Positions 1 to 10,288 of a DNA stretch of 64,000 nt are shown here, one piece after another (the first letter of the stretch is position 1; every line of letters starts with the position of its first letter). The stretch is from Bacillus altitudinis 41KF2b (GTDB lineage: Bacteria; Bacillota; Bacilli; Bacillales; Bacillaceae). The notes under the pieces were generated by a model. That model was not told where the DNA came from, made no database searches, and saw only the letters and a list, made by a program, of their open reading frames with translations. The position numbers were made by a program, and so were the translations under genes. The stretch is taken from positions 62,001-126,000 of the forward strand of contig NZ_ASJC01000005.1 in NCBI RefSeq assembly GCF_000691145.1. Direction: 5' to 3'.

Positions 1-2
1 CA

Positions 3-1079
3 TTTATCACAGCTGGAGATGCAGGTCCTCTTCACCTAGAATTAACGCTAACGCGTGCTAAATTCGAAGAGCTTTCTGCAGACCTTGTAGAGCGTACAAT
101 GACACCTGTACGTCAATCACTGAAAGATGCTGGTCTATCTGCTAGCGAGATTGATAAAGTTATCCTTGTTGGTGGATCAACTCGTATTCCTGCAGTACAA
201 GAAGCAATCAAAAAAGAAACAGGTAAAGAGCCTCATAAAGGCGTAAACCCTGATGAAGTGGTTGCACTTGGTGCGGCAATTCAAGGTGGAGTTATCACAG
301 GAGATGTCAAAGACGTTGTTCTTCTTGACGTCACACCACTTTCTTTAGGAATTGAAACAATGGGCGGCGTATTCACAAAGCTGATTGAACGTAATACAAC
401 CATTCCAACAAGTAAATCTCAAGTATTCTCAACGGCTGCTGACAACCAAACTGCTGTAGACATTCACGTCTTACAAGGTGAGCGTCCAATGGCAGCAGAC
501 AACAAAACATTAGGTCGTTTCCAATTGACTGATATCCCGCCAGCACCACGCGGCGTACCACAAATCGAAGTATCTTTTGATATCGATAAAAACGGTATTG
601 TCAACGTACGTGCGAAAGATATGGGTACAGGCAAAGAGCAAAACATCACAATCAAATCTTCTTCAGGTCTTTCTGATGATGAGATCGAAAAAATGGTCAA
701 AGAAGCAGAAGAAAATGCTGAAGCAGATGCAAAGAAAAAAGAAGAAATCGAAGTGCGCAATGAAGCAGATCAATTAGTGTTTACAACAGAAAAAACATTA
801 AAAGATCTTGAAGGCAAAATCGATGAAGAGCAAGTGAAAAAAGCGAATGATGCAAAAGATGCGCTAAAAGCTGCGATCGAAAAAGGCGAGCTTGAAGACA
901 TCAAAGCGAAAAAAGATGAGCTACAAACAATCGTTCAAGAATTAACGACAAAGCTCTATGAAGAAGCTGCAAAACAAGCACAAGCTCAGCAAGAAGGCGC
1001 TGAAGGTGCTCAAAAAGCAGATGACAATGTAGTGGATGCAGAATACGAAGAAGTAAACGACGATCAAGAGAAAAAATAA
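3..1079 (+). CDS. dnaK: Chaperone DnaK (Hsp70), 3' part only
   Basis: This is the C-terminal portion, about 358 residues, of the ATP-driven Hsp70 chaperone; the frame is open from base 3 and the N-terminal ATPase half lies before the window. Visible are the end of the nucleotide-binding domain (GGSTRIP, then GAAIQGG), the hydrophobic linker [10 protein letters not shown], the substrate-binding beta domain ([25 protein letters not shown]), the helical lid, and an acidic tail ending [10 protein letters not shown]. DnaK works with DnaJ, encoded next, and GrpE to fold and disaggregate cytosolic proteins. In Bacillus it belongs to the HrcA/CIRCE-controlled heat-shock operon; the operon front is not in view. 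A terminator follows. Confidence 0.97.
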   Translation, partial: FITAGDAGPLHLELTLTRAKFEELSADLVERTMTPVRQSLKDAGLSASEIDKVILVGGSTRIPAVQEAIKKETGKEPHKGVNPDEVVALGAAIQGGVITGDVKDVVLLDVTPLSLGIETMGGVFTKLIERNTTIPTSKSQVFSTAADNQTAVDIHVLQGERPMAADNKTLGRFQLTDIPPAPRGVPQIEVSFDIDKNGIVNVRAKDMGTGKEQNITIKSSSGLSDDEIEKMVKEAEENAEADAKKKEEIEVRNEADQLVFTTEKTLKDLEGKIDEEQVKKANDAKDALKAAIEKGELEDIKAKKDELQTIVQELTTKLYEEAAKQAQAQQEGAEGAQKADDNVVDAEYEEVNDDQEKK

Positions 1080-1122
1080 TCACCTTTACTTTTGAAAAAG
1101 ACTGCTGAAACGTACTCGTCAG

Positions 1123-1160
1123 AAAGTCAAAGTCAGGATCTCTTGGCTTTGACTTTTTTC
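1123..1160 (+). terminator. Terminator between dnaK and dnaJ
   Basis: A perfect 10-bp inverted repeat AAAGTCAAAG (1123-1132) and CTTTGACTTT (1147-1156) runs into a T-rich tail. It should end most transcripts coming through dnaK, so that dnaJ and its downstream genes depend on read-through and on their own promoter. Confidence 0.85.
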
Positions 1161-1180
1161 TTTTCAACGATGAAAAGGAA

Positions 1181-1210
1181 TTGAAAAAGATCAATTTAAA
1201 ATGATACAAT
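1181..1210 (+). promoter_or_regulatory. Candidate SigA promoter for dnaJ
   Basis: TTGAAA at 1181-1186 and TACAAT at 1205-1210 are separated by 18 bp and lie 35 bp upstream of the dnaJ start, after the dnaK terminator. An internal promoter at this place fits the terminator position. Confidence 0.6.
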
Positions 1211-1244
1211 CGTATTTATGTGAGAAAATCGGGAGTGTGAAGAG

Positions 1245-2378
1245 ATGAGTAAGCGTGATTACTATGAAGTGCTTGGCGTGAGTAAGAGCGCCTCAAAGGA
1301 CGAAATCAAAAAGGCATACCGCAAGCTTTCAAAAAAGTATCACCCTGATATTAATAAAGAAGCTGGCTCAGATGATAAATTCAAAGAAGTAAAAGAAGCC
1401 TATGAAACCCTTTCTGACGATCAAAAACGTTCACATTATGACCAGTTCGGTCACACCGATCCAAACCAAGGATTTGGTGGCGGCGGATTTGGCGGTGGGG
1501 GAGACTTTGGCGGCTTCGGCGGCTTTGATGACATCTTCTCTAGTATTTTTGGCGGCGGAGCCAGAAGAAGAGATCCAAATGCACCACGTCAAGGAGCGGA
1601 CCTTCAATATACAATGACCCTTTCATTTGAAGAAGCGGCATTTGGGAAAGAAGCAACGATCGAGATTCCCCGCGAGGAATCATGTGAAACGTGTCATGGA
1701 TCAGGTGCAAAACCTGGAACACAGGCAAAGACATGCTCACATTGCGGCGGATCAGGTCAACTAAATGTCGAGCAATCCACGCCATTTGGTAAAGTAGTCA
1801 ACCGCAGAGTATGTAACTACTGTAGCGGAACTGGTAAACAAATTGAGCATAAGTGTTCAACATGTGGTGGATCTGGTAAAGTGCGTAAGCGTAAGAAAAT
1901 CAATGTGACGATCCCAGCAGGTGTGGACGATGGTCAGCAGCTTAGAGTATCTGGTCAAGGTGAACCAGGTGTAAATGGAGGACCTCCAGGCGATCTATTT
2001 GTTGTTTTCCATGTGAGGGCGCATGAATTCTTCGAACGAGATGGAGATGACATCTACTGCGAAATGCCGCTTACCTTTGCGCAGGCTGCACTAGGTGATG
2101 AAATTGAAGTGCCGACATTACATGGGAAAGTCAAATTAAAAGTTCCTGCGGGCACACAAACGGGTACGAAGTTTAGACTCAAAGGAAAAGGTGTAAAAAA
2201 TGTACGCGGTTATGGTCAAGGCGATCAGCATATCGTTGTACGCGTCGTAACACCGACGAATTTAACTGAAAATCAAAAAGATATCATTAGAAAATTTGCT
2301 GAAGTGAGCGGAAATAAACCGGACGAACAAGAAATGAGCTTTTTCGATAAGGTGAAACGCGCATTTAAAGGCGAGTAA
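1245..2378 (+). CDS. dnaJ: Chaperone protein DnaJ (Hsp40)
   Basis: 377-residue type I Hsp40, the co-chaperone that delivers clients to DnaK and stimulates its ATPase. The J domain occupies about residues 5-67 with the essential HPD at 33-35. It is followed by a Gly/Phe-rich linker (about 70-115), a zinc-binding region with four CxxCxGxG-type repeats (about 148-215: [32 protein letters not shown]) and the C-terminal substrate-binding domains. Length is normal for the family. ATG follows a GAAGAG-type ribosome site. It lies 13 bp before the next gene at the level of the open frames and probably starts the dnaJ-prmA-rsmE-mtaB transcript. Confidence 0.98.
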   Translation: MSKRDYYEVLGVSKSASKDEIKKAYRKLSKKYHPDINKEAGSDDKFKEVKEAYETLSDDQKRSHYDQFGHTDPNQGFGGGGFGGGGDFGGFGGFDDIFSSIFGGGARRRDPNAPRQGADLQYTMTLSFEEAAFGKEATIEIPREESCETCHGSGAKPGTQAKTCSHCGGSGQLNVEQSTPFGKVVNRRVCNYCSGTGKQIEHKCSTCGGSGKVRKRKKINVTIPAGVDDGQQLRVSGQGEPGVNGGPPGDLFVVFHVRAHEFFERDGDDIYCEMPLTFAQAALGDEIEVPTLHGKVKLKVPAGTQTGTKFRLKGKGVKNVRGYGQGDQHIVVRVVTPTNLTENQKDIIRKFAEVSGNKPDEQEMSFFDKVKRAFKGE

Positions 2379-2400
2379 GACGGATAAGGAGTTGGTAGTA

Positions 2401-3336
2401 TTGAAGTGGTCAGAAATTAGCGTCCATACAACAAATGAAGCGGTGGAACCGATCACCAATATTTTGCATGAAGCAGGTGCAAGTGGTGTCGTGATTGAGG
2501 ACCCGCTTGATTTAGTCAAGGAACGTGAAAATGTATACGGTGAGATCTACCAGCTCGATCCGAATGATTATCCTGAGGAAGGGGTTATCGTCAAAGCCTA
2601 CCTTCCGATGAATAGCTTTTTGATGGAAACGGTAGATGAGATCAAAGAAGCCATCAACAATCTTCTTCTATACGATATTGACCTTGGACGAAATACACTG
2701 TCAATTTGTGAAGTAAACGAAGAAGAATGGGCGACTGCATGGAAGAAATACTATCATCCTGTGAAAATCTCTGAGAAATTTACCATCGTCCCAACATGGG
2801 AAGAGTACACACCCGTTCATTCTGATGAATTGATCATCGAAATGGACCCTGGAATGGCATTTGGAACCGGCACACATCCAACAACGGTTCTTTGCATTCA
2901 GGCGCTTGAGCGCTATGTGAAGGAAAACGACACGGTGATTGACGTTGGAACAGGATCTGGCATTTTAAGTGTTGCCGCTGCAATGCTCGGTGCGAAAGAC
3001 ATTCATGCATTTGATCTCGACACCGTTGCAGTGGAAAGTGCAAAGCAGAACATCGAATTAAATGGTGTGAGCGACCAAGTAACGGTAAAACAAAACAATT
3101 TACTTGATGGGATTTCAGGTGAACGCGATGTGATTGTGGCCAACATCCTTGCAGAGGTCATCTTGCGCTTTACAGATCAAGCGTATGATCTATTGAAGAA
3201 AGACGGTTACTTTATTACATCAGGCATTATCGGACAAAAGAAATTACAAGTCAAAACGGCTTTAGAAGAAGCCGGTTTTGAGATTGTTGAAGTGCTGTCA
3301 ATGGAAGATTGGGTCAGCATTATAGCGAAAAAATAA
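2401..3336 (+). CDS. prmA: Ribosomal protein L11 methyltransferase
   Basis: 311-residue SAM-dependent enzyme that methylates ribosomal protein L11. The class I methyltransferase fold shows GTGTHPTT and the SAM loop [14 protein letters not shown]; a later VANILAEV corresponds to the conserved N-x-L segment. The open frame begins at a TTG at 2392, but AAGGAG at 2386-2391 directly abuts that codon. The TTG at 2401 has proper spacing and gives the expected MKWSE N-terminus, so it is chosen. Cotranscribed with dnaJ and rsmE. A non-AUG start suggests modest translation. Confidence 0.95.
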   Translation: MKWSEISVHTTNEAVEPITNILHEAGASGVVIEDPLDLVKERENVYGEIYQLDPNDYPEEGVIVKAYLPMNSFLMETVDEIKEAINNLLLYDIDLGRNTLSICEVNEEEWATAWKKYYHPVKISEKFTIVPTWEEYTPVHSDELIIEMDPGMAFGTGTHPTTVLCIQALERYVKENDTVIDVGTGSGILSVAAAMLGAKDIHAFDLDTVAVESAKQNIELNGVSDQVTVKQNNLLDGISGERDVIVANILAEVILRFTDQAYDLLKKDGYFITSGIIGQKKLQVKTALEEAGFEIVEVLSMEDWVSIIAKK

Positions 3337-3359
3337 AGCGAGTAGGTGTCAGGACACGT

Positions 3360-4130
3360 ATGCAACGATATTTTATCGACCTCACAAAAGAAGAAGTGAC
3401 GGAAAAGGGAAACATCGTCATAAAGGGTGAAGATGTTCATCACCTTGCAAACGTCATGCGGATGAAAGCAGGAGAAGACATCCTTTGCTTAACGACAGAC
3501 GGCTTTGAAGCGCTCAGTAAAATTGATACAATAACAAAGGAAGAAGTGATTTGTCACTTGGAAGGCTGGACGAATCAGAATCGAGAACTTCCGATCAAGG
3601 TGACGATTGCAAGCGGTCTGCCAAAAGGGGATAAGCTTGAATGGATTATCCAAAAAGGCACCGAGCTTGGCGCAAGTGCTTTTATTCCGTTTCAAGCGGC
3701 TCGTTCGATTACAAAACTTGACCAAAAAAAGTCATTAAAAAAACGAGATCGCTGGGAAAAAATTGCGAAAGAAGCTGCCGAGCAGTCTTACCGGAATATC
3801 ATTCCGCGCGTTCATCCAGTATCAACATTTAAAGAGCTGATTCAACTGGCCGGTGAATTCGATAAATGTGTCGTTGCATACGAAGAATCATCGAAAGAAG
3901 GCGAGCAAAGCCGGTTTCAAACGGTGCTCCAACAGATGAAGGGCGGACAAACCTTATTAGTGGTTTTTGGTCCAGAAGGCGGTTTAGCAGAAAAGGAAAT
4001 TGAAGAACTTGAAGCGCATGGTGCAGTCATTTGCGGGCTTGGACCACGCATTTTAAGAACAGAAACAGCTCCTCTTTACGCGCTTTCTGCTATATCTTAT
4101 CAAACAGAGTTATTAAGAGGTGAATCATGA
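3360..4130 (+). CDS. rsmE: 16S rRNA (uracil-1498-N3) methyltransferase
   Basis: 256-residue SPOUT-class (knotted) methyltransferase that modifies U1498 of 16S rRNA. The C-terminal knot region shows GPEGGLAEKEIEEL and later GLGPRILRTETAP, which together bind S-adenosylmethionine. ATG 3360 gives the family N-terminus MQRYFI; the longer frame from 3309 overlaps prmA and lacks family similarity. The upstream ribosome site (AGGA, 3351-3354) is weak. The stop overlaps the mtaB start in an ATGA arrangement, implying translational coupling. Confidence 0.95.
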   Translation: MQRYFIDLTKEEVTEKGNIVIKGEDVHHLANVMRMKAGEDILCLTTDGFEALSKIDTITKEEVICHLEGWTNQNRELPIKVTIASGLPKGDKLEWIIQKGTELGASAFIPFQAARSITKLDQKKSLKKRDRWEKIAKEAAEQSYRNIIPRVHPVSTFKELIQLAGEFDKCVVAYEESSKEGEQSRFQTVLQQMKGGQTLLVVFGPEGGLAEKEIEELEAHGAVICGLGPRILRTETAPLYALSAISYQTELLRGES

Positions 4131-5488
4131 TGGGAACAGTAGCGTTCCATACACTTGGCTGTAAGGTCAATCACTACGAAACAGAAGCCATCTGGCAACT
4201 GTTTAAAGAAGCTGGCTATGAAAGAAAAGATTATGAATCAAAAGCAGACGTATATGTCATTAATACATGTACCGTCACCAATACAGGCGATAAAAAAAGC
4301 CGCCAAGTCATTAGAAGAGCCATTCGTCATAATCCGGATGGTGTCATTTGTGTAACAGGCTGTTACGCACAAACGTCTCCGGCAGAAATCATGGCGATTC
4401 CTGGTGTTGATATTGTGGTTGGCACACAAGACAGACATAAACTGCTTGGTTATATTGAAGAATACAGAAGAGAAAGACAGCCGATCAATGGAGTTGGCAA
4501 TATCATGAAAGCACGGGTCTTTGAAGAACTAGATGTTCCTGCGTTTACTGACAGAACACGTGCTTCGTTAAAAATCCAAGAAGGCTGTAACAATTTCTGT
4601 ACATTCTGCATTATCCCTTGGGCTCGCGGATTACTGCGTTCTCGAGATCCAGAAGAAGTCATCAATCAAGCGCAGCAGCTTGTCGATGCTGGCTACAAAG
4701 AAATTGTATTAACAGGTATTCATACAGGTGGATACGGTGAAGATTTAAAGGATTATAACTTTGCTAAGCTTCTGAAAGAATTAGATGAACGTGTGGCGGG
4801 ATTAAAACGAATCCGCATTTCATCCATTGAAGCAAGTCAAATTACAGACGAAGTGATTGAAGTGCTCGATCAGTCAGATAAAATTGTGAGACACTTGCAC
4901 ATTCCGCTTCAATCTGGCTCTAATACTGTACTGAAAAGAATGCGCCGTAAATACACAATGGAATTCTTTGCAGAGCGTTTAACGAAGCTCAAAAAAGCAT
5001 TGCCAGGTCTTGCTGTCACTTCAGATGTGATCGTTGGATTCCCAGGAGAAACAGAAGAAGAATTTATGGAAACATACAATTTTGTCAAAGACCATCAATT
5101 CTCTGAGCTCCATGTGTTCCCTTACAGCAAACGGACAGGTACGCCTGCTGCAAGAATGGAAGATCAAGTAGATGAGAATGTGAAAAACGAACGCGTTCAC
5201 CGCCTCATTGCTCTTTCTGATCAGCTTGCGAAAGAATATGCATCGGCATATGAAGGCGACGTCTTAGAGATTATTCCAGAAGAATCCTTCAAAGAACAAG
5301 ACGGAACGCACAATCTGTATGTAGGATATACTGATAACTACATGAAGGTCGTATTTGAAGGAACAGAAGACATGATCGGCCGTTTGGTGAAAGTGAAGAT
5401 TACGAAAGCAGGTTATCCTTATAACGAAGGACAATTCGTCCGTATAAGTGATGACGTGCAGACGGATCAAGTGAGAATGACCTCATAA
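4127..5488 (+). CDS. mtaB: tRNA (N6-threonylcarbamoyladenosine-37) methylthiotransferase MtaB
   Basis: About 453 residues; a radical-SAM enzyme that converts t6A37 to ms2t6A37 in tRNAs reading ANN codons. The N-terminal UPF0004 domain carries the auxiliary-cluster cysteines (LGCKVN, NTCTVTN, VTGCYAQ). The radical-SAM motif CNNFCTFC gives the CxxxCxxC triad near the middle, and the C-terminal 60 residues look like the TRAM RNA-binding domain. Two adjacent ATGs (4127 and 4130) are possible; AGAGGTG at 4116-4122 favours 4130 slightly. Last gene of the dnaJ operon. Known as yqeV in B. subtilis. Confidence 0.96.
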   Translation: MMGTVAFHTLGCKVNHYETEAIWQLFKEAGYERKDYESKADVYVINTCTVTNTGDKKSRQVIRRAIRHNPDGVICVTGCYAQTSPAEIMAIPGVDIVVGTQDRHKLLGYIEEYRRERQPINGVGNIMKARVFEELDVPAFTDRTRASLKIQEGCNNFCTFCIIPWARGLLRSRDPEEVINQAQQLVDAGYKEIVLTGIHTGGYGEDLKDYNFAKLLKELDERVAGLKRIRISSIEASQITDEVIEVLDQSDKIVRHLHIPLQSGSNTVLKRMRRKYTMEFFAERLTKLKKALPGLAVTSDVIVGFPGETEEEFMETYNFVKDHQFSELHVFPYSKRTGTPAARMEDQVDENVKNERVHRLIALSDQLAKEYASAYEGDVLEIIPEESFKEQDGTHNLYVGYTDNYMKVVFEGTEDMIGRLVKVKITKAGYPYNEGQFVRISDDVQTDQVRMTS

Positions 5489-5496
5489 TGAATGAA

Positions 5497-5530
5497 AAAC
5501 CGGCAGCCATTAGGCAAGCCGGTTTCTTTT
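5497..5530. terminator. Bidirectional terminator between mtaB and yqeW
   Basis: AAACCGGC (5497-5504) pairs with GCCGGTTT (5518-5525), with T-rich sequence on the right and A-rich on the left. It can serve both the rightward mtaB operon and the leftward yqeW. Confidence 0.85.
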
Positions 5531-6458
5531 ATGTTGACCGATTCGGAAGAAGGAACAAAATCAAGGCGTAAAAAGGGCGGATGAACGGGAAAAAGAGGAG
5601 AGAACTTGCAACATTAAACAGCAGACTAAAGTGCGCAATCTGCTGGGCAGGAGAGCTTGCTAAAAGCGCAACAAACTCTGTGATAAAGGCGAGAAAAGGA
5701 AGACATAAAAGAACACCTAGAACATTAAACACGACGTGTGCATACGCGGTTTGGCGGGCTGCATAACCGCCAGAGATAGCAGCCATCACGGCAGTGATAC
5801 ATGTTCCGATATTGGACCCTAAAACAAAGCTAATGCCTTCTTTTAGAGCGACAGTCCCTTCATTCATAAATCCCATCAAAATACCGATACATACAGAGCT
5901 TGAATGAACAATCGCGGTGAGAACTGTACCAGAGAGAAGAGCTGTCCAATCGGAGTGCTGCATCATTTCAAGAAAACGCAGTGTCTCTGGCTGACTGGTC
6001 ATCATACCTGCAATTTTTGAAAAACCTTGAATACAAAAAAAGATCATGCCAAGCCCAAATAAACTTTTTCCTGCATATCGAAAAGACTTCCTGCCCAAAA
6101 TGATACATAAAAGACCAGCTGCAATCAGAACCCACATAAACACGTCCATCTTAATGGCAATAAATTCTGTCGTAAATGTTGAGCCGATATTCGTTCCAAG
6201 AATCATGGGTATGGATTTTTTAAACGTGAGAATGCCTGTACTCACAAAGCCGATAACGATGACCATAAACGCCGAACTGCTTTGAAGAACCCCTGTAAAC
6301 ACAATACTGACCAAGAATGCTTTGACTGGATGATCTGTAAAGAGAAGAAGTGATTTCTCAATACGAGACGACGTGAGTGCCATTAATCCTTTCCTAAGCA
6401 AACCCATTGCCCATAAAAAAATGAAAATAAGTGCACAAAAATAAATGATCGCCATCAT
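5529..6458 (-). CDS. yqeW: Na/Pi-cotransporter II-related membrane protein (YqeW type)
   Basis: 309-residue hydrophobic protein of the SLC34-like Na/Pi-cotransporter family. The family's inverted duplication is plain: GVLQSSSAFMVIVIGF in the first half and AIVHSSSVCIGILMGF in the second, each followed by an asparagine-glycine loop (LGTNIGST, LGSNIGTC). About eight membrane segments. These QSSS-type motifs bind Na and phosphate in characterised members, but transport by this protein is an inference. It lacks the PhoU-like tail of longer relatives. Two ATGs lie at 6458 and 6455 behind GAGGAGG on the minus strand. Monocistronic. Confidence 0.85.
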   Translation of the reverse strand: MMAIIYFCALIFIFLWAMGLLRKGLMALTSSRIEKSLLLFTDHPVKAFLVSIVFTGVLQSSSAFMVIVIGFVSTGILTFKKSIPMILGTNIGSTFTTEFIAIKMDVFMWVLIAAGLLCIILGRKSFRYAGKSLFGLGMIFFCIQGFSKIAGMMTSQPETLRFLEMMQHSDWTALLSGTVLTAIVHSSSVCIGILMGFMNEGTVALKEGISFVLGSNIGTCITAVMAAISGGYAARQTAYAHVVFNVLGVLLCLPFLAFITEFVALLASSPAQQIAHFSLLFNVASSLLFFPFIRPFYALILFLLPNRST

Positions 6459-6537
6459 AGAAAAGTCCTCCTCTTACCAATGAATATATGGACTTGTCTA
6501 CCTGCTCATGACGAAAATATATTTCCAAATCACTTAG

Positions 6538-6566
6538 TTGACCTCAACCTAGGCTTATATTATAAT
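6538..6566 (+). promoter_or_regulatory. Strong SigA promoter for rpsU-yqeY
   Basis: TTGACC (6538-6543) and a perfect TATAAT (6561-6566) are separated by 17 bp, ending about 75 bp before rpsU. This is near consensus, as expected for a ribosomal protein gene. Confidence 0.88.
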
Positions 6567-6640
6567 GTCTAGGTACATGTTTTGCATGTATATCTTTTTT
6601 TAATGCAGTCGATTGGTGTATTCGGAGGGAGGGAAAGAGA

Positions 6641-6814
6641 ATGTCAAAAACGGTCGTTAGAAAAAACGAATCGCTTGAAGATGCTCTTCGTCGCTTTAAA
6701 CGCAGTGTATCCAAAACTGGAACATTGCAAGAAGCAAGAAAGCGTGAATTTTATGAAAAGCCTAGCGTAAAGCGTAAGAAAAAGTCTGAAGCTGCTAGAA
6801 AACGTAAATTCTAA
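6641..6814 (+). CDS. rpsU: 30S ribosomal protein S21
   Basis: 57-residue, very basic protein reading [20 protein letters not shown] at its start and ending in a Lys/Arg-rich tail ([14 protein letters not shown]). S21 sits near the 3' end of 16S rRNA and helps initiation. ATG 6641 follows GGAGGGAGGGAAAG, a very strong ribosome site. Full family length. Cotranscribed with yqeY 14 bp later. Confidence 0.98.
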
Positions 6815-6828
6815 AGAGGGTGGATTTT

Positions 6829-7278
<450 letters not shown>

Positions 7279-7280
7279 AA

Positions 7281-7316
7281 AAGTATCCTTCTCATGTTAG
7301 AAGGGTACTTTTTTTA
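7281..7316 (+). terminator. Terminator after yqeY
   Basis: AAGTATCCTTCT (7281-7292) and AGAAGGGTACTT (7299-7310) form a 12-bp stem with one G-T pair, followed by a run of seven T. Confidence 0.92.
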
Positions 7317-7343
7317 TGCCTCCATAAACCTGTCATATAAAAA

Positions 7344-7370
7344 TGAAACCTATGATACATTTGTAACGTA
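7344..7370 (+). promoter_or_regulatory. SigW-type promoter for yqeZ-floA-yqfB
   Basis: TGAAAC at 7344-7349 and CGTA at 7367-7370 are 17 bp apart and 50 bp before yqeZ. This is the hallmark of extracytoplasmic-function SigW promoters. The B. subtilis yqeZ operon is a known SigW target, induced by membrane-active antibiotics; regulation here is inferred from the motif. Confidence 0.82.
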
Positions 7371-7419
7371 TGTAAAGGAACGGTAAAATGAAAGAAAGAG
7401 AGGGGGGATCACCAAATAG

Positions 7420-8733
7420 ATGAAAAAAATGAAAATTTCTATTGCTCTCTTCAGTTGTTTTATAATATGCTTGTTATTAGGGGTTCAATTGACCGCGAAA
7501 TCAGCAGATCAGAAAGTTCATGTTATCCCAATTGAAGATACAGTAGAAAAAGGACTTTCTAAATTCATTGAACGATCATTTGAGCAGGCAAAGTCGGAAC
7601 GGGCGAAGCACATCATTCTCGACATCAATACACCAGGTGGTGCAGTCGATGCGGCGCTTGAAATAGCCGATACCATTCGTGCATCCGATATCCCAGTGAC
7701 AGCGTTTGTGAATCATAGAGCGCTTTCAGCCGGGGCATTCATTGCCTTAAATGCCGATCAAATTTATATGACCCCAAACGGAAAGATGGGGGCTGCTGCG
7801 ATTATTGATGGTGAAGGCAACGCTGCCGATCAAAAATCTGAATCTCTATGGCTTGCTGAAATGAGTGACGCTGCTGAAAAGCAGGGGCGTGATCCAAAAT
7901 ATGCTCTTGCGATGGCAGATGTAGATATAGACGCAAAAGAAGCTGGTGCACCAAAAGGAGAATTGCTGACCTTTAACACAGATCGGGCACTTCAGTTCGG
8001 TTATGCAGAAGGAGAAGCGAAAAATATGGATGACTTGCTTCAGAAGCTGAACTTAGCAGATGCTTCTGTTCAATACGATGAAGTGAGCTTTGCTGAAAAG
8101 GTTGCGCGTTTTCTCACGCATCCGATCGTCATTCCTATCCTTTTATCCATCGCGAGCTTAGGGTTAATTGTTGAATTATATTCTCCCGGCTTTGGGGTCC
8201 CAGGCACCATGGGAGTCACAGCGCTTCTTCTATTCTTTTATGGTCATCTCGTGGCAGGTTTTGCAGGATATGAGACATTGTTCCTGTTTTTGGCGGGGAT
8301 TGTGTTGATCATTCTGGAATTATTTTTGCCAGGGGGAATCGTGGGTGTCATTGGACTAATCTGTGTCGTTGTCAGCTTATTTTTAGCAGCTGGAAGCTTT
8401 ACAGAAATGGCGATTTCCATCTTGATTGCCACTGCTGTTTCAATCATAGCAGTTATTTTATTGACAAAGGTGTTGGGGAAACGTATGAAATTTTTTAAAA
8501 AGTTCATTTTAACCGATTCAACCAATAAAGAAAGTGGTTATGTCTCAAATGAAACAAGAGATGATCTTGTAGGACAAATCGCAGTGACAGCAACAGCACT
8601 TCGTCCATCTGGTACGATTGTATTCGGTGACGAGCGCATTGATGTTGTGTCAGAAGGTGCTTTTATCGATAAGGATGAACAAGTAAAAATTGTGAAAGCG
8701 GAAGGCTCACGCATTGTCGTGAGGAAAGTATAG
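7420..8733 (+). CDS. yqeZ: NfeD-family membrane serine protease (YqeZ)
   Basis: 437 residues: an N-terminal signal segment (about 7-26), an extracytoplasmic ClpP-class protease domain with NTPGGAVDAALEIADT and the nucleophile region ALSAGAFIAL, four to five membrane helices (about 230-350), and a C-terminal OB-fold NfeD domain (about 370-437, with ATALRPSGTIVFGDERIDVVS). Long NfeD proteins pair with flotillin-like SPFH proteins; the partner gene floA follows directly. The family acts in membrane organisation and stress. GAGAGGGGGGATC precedes ATG 7420. First gene of the SigW-type operon. Confidence 0.92.
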   Translation: MKKMKISIALFSCFIICLLLGVQLTAKSADQKVHVIPIEDTVEKGLSKFIERSFEQAKSERAKHIILDINTPGGAVDAALEIADTIRASDIPVTAFVNHRALSAGAFIALNADQIYMTPNGKMGAAAIIDGEGNAADQKSESLWLAEMSDAAEKQGRDPKYALAMADVDIDAKEAGAPKGELLTFNTDRALQFGYAEGEAKNMDDLLQKLNLADASVQYDEVSFAEKVARFLTHPIVIPILLSIASLGLIVELYSPGFGVPGTMGVTALLLFFYGHLVAGFAGYETLFLFLAGIVLIILELFLPGGIVGVIGLICVVVSLFLAAGSFTEMAISILIATAVSIIAVILLTKVLGKRMKFFKKFILTDSTNKESGYVSNETRDDLVGQIAVTATALRPSGTIVFGDERIDVVSEGAFIDKDEQVKIVKAEGSRIVVRKV

Positions 8734-8760
8734 ATATACTGATTTTATAGGAGGAATAAA

Positions 8761-9753
8761 ATGGATCCATCTACTTTACTATTATTTGTGATTATCGCAG
8801 CAGGTTTGATCGTTCTATCGATCTTCTTCACCTTTGTACCGGTGATGCTGTGGATTTCTGCCCTAGCGGCTGGCGTAAGAGTGAGCATTTTTACACTTGT
8901 AGGAATGAGGCTTCGCCGAGTGATTCCAAACCGAGTGGTCAACCCGCTCATCAAAGCGCATAAAGCAGGTCTTGATGCGACAATTAACCAATTAGAAAGC
9001 CACTATCTTGCAGGTGGTAACGTAGACCGAGTGGTCAACGCACTGATCGCAGCTCAGCGTGCGAATATCGAATTGAACTTTGCTCGCTGTGCGGCAATCG
9101 ACCTAGCAGGCCGTGACGTACTTGAAGCTGTCCAAATGAGTGTAAACCCTAAAGTCATTGAAACACCATTTATCTCAGGTGTTGCGATGGACGGGATTGA
9201 AGTAAAAGCAAAAGCACGTATTACAGTTCGTGCAAACATTGACAGACTTGTCGGTGGTGCAGGGGAAGAAACGATCATTGCTCGTGTAGGTGAAGGGATT
9301 GTTTCGACAATCGGTTCATCAGATAATCATAAAAAGGTTCTTGAAAATCCTGATATGATTTCTCAAACGGTTCTTGGTAAAGGATTAGATTCAGGTACAG
9401 CATTTGAAATTCTCTCGATTGATATCGCAGATGTTGATATCGGTAAGAATATCGGGGCGATCCTGCAGACAGACCAAGCAGAAGCCGACAAAAACATTGC
9501 ACAGGCGAAAGCAGAAGAACGCCGCGCGATGGCTGTTGCACAAGAACAAGAAATGCGTGCGAGAGTTGAAGAAATGCGCGCGAAAGTAGTAGAAGCAGAG
9601 GCTGAAGTACCACTTGCAATGGCCGAAGCACTACGTGAAGGTAATATTGGAGTTATGGACTACATGAACATTAAGAATATCGATGCTGATACGGATATGA
9701 GAGATTCATTTGGCAAAATGACAAAAGGTCCATCTGATAATGAAAACAAATAA
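8761..9753 (+). CDS. floA: Flotillin-like protein FloA
   Basis: 330-residue membrane scaffold of fluid membrane microdomains. It starts with a hydrophobic re-entrant hairpin (about 5-45), then the SPFH-like domain ([31 protein letters not shown], described here as residues about 150-180) and an Ala/Glu-rich coiled coil with repeated EMRAxVEE and KAEERRAMA units (about 240-300) that mediates oligomerisation. FloA affects cell-wall synthesis and signalling protein placement. AGGAGG precedes ATG 8761. It lies 27 bp after yqeZ and is expected to respond to SigW. Confidence 0.96.
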   Translation: MDPSTLLLFVIIAAGLIVLSIFFTFVPVMLWISALAAGVRVSIFTLVGMRLRRVIPNRVVNPLIKAHKAGLDATINQLESHYLAGGNVDRVVNALIAAQRANIELNFARCAAIDLAGRDVLEAVQMSVNPKVIETPFISGVAMDGIEVKAKARITVRANIDRLVGGAGEETIIARVGEGIVSTIGSSDNHKKVLENPDMISQTVLGKGLDSGTAFEILSIDIADVDIGKNIGAILQTDQAEADKNIAQAKAEERRAMAVAQEQEMRARVEEMRAKVVEAEAEVPLAMAEALREGNIGVMDYMNIKNIDADTDMRDSFGKMTKGPSDNENK

Positions 9754-9784
9754 GCATCCTCTCACGCTTTAAGGAGGGAGCCCA

Positions 9785-10282
9785 TTGGACATTCTATTTG
9801 AAAATCCGTTACTAATAGCGATTATCATCGGTATTATCTCTGCGGTCTTTGGGAAAATCGGCAAACAAGAGGAGAACGAACAAAAGAACCAGCAAAGCAA
9901 ACCGGCTCCTCAACGTAAACCAGTGCCGCAAAAGCAAACAAAACAAACAAGTCCAGATCCAGTCGTGACGGACCAGCTCGACGATTTTGGCGATGTACAT
10001 GATCATGGCGGGATGAAGAAACAAGGTTCACAGTCCTTACAGGATCGTTATACAGCTACACTTGCCGAAATGGAAGAAAGAAAAAGCGAGCTGAATAAAG
10101 AGTTTCAATCGCTTGAAAGAGAACTTACAAGGCCAAAGGCAGCATCTGCTGGAATGAAGCCGAAAATGATTGAGAAGCTCAACCAAGATACGGTCGTTCA
10201 AGGGATGATCCTTGGTGAAGTATTTGGAGAGCCTCGTGCGAAAAAGCCACATCGAACGATGAAACGACCATATAAAAGATAA
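9785..10282 (+). CDS. yqfB: YqfB-like protein, third gene of the flotillin operon
   Basis: 165 residues, function unknown. A hydrophobic N-terminus (about 5-23, LLIAIIIGIISAVFG) could anchor it to the membrane. It is followed by a Gln/Lys/Pro-rich disordered stretch, a charged helical segment (LQDRYTATLAEMEERKSELNKE) and a C-terminus containing VVQGMILGEVFGEPRAKKPHR. TTG 9785 follows AAGGAGGGAG, a strong site. The position after floA suggests a part in the same SigW-controlled membrane response. Low sequence constraint in the middle suggests a linker. Confidence 0.75.
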   Translation: MDILFENPLLIAIIIGIISAVFGKIGKQEENEQKNQQSKPAPQRKPVPQKQTKQTSPDPVVTDQLDDFGDVHDHGGMKKQGSQSLQDRYTATLAEMEERKSELNKEFQSLERELTRPKAASAGMKPKMIEKLNQDTVVQGMILGEVFGEPRAKKPHRTMKRPYKR

Positions 10283-10288
10283 AGAAGT

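Noticed and set aside
901-1209. Minus-strand open frame of 102 codons over the dnaK end
   Set aside because: It is antisense to a clear coding region and to the terminator, and its composition is a shadow of the dnaK codons.
9275-9631. 118-codon minus-strand frame within floA
   Set aside because: Leu/Arg-rich shadow of the Ala/Glu coiled-coil repeats, with no ribosome site.
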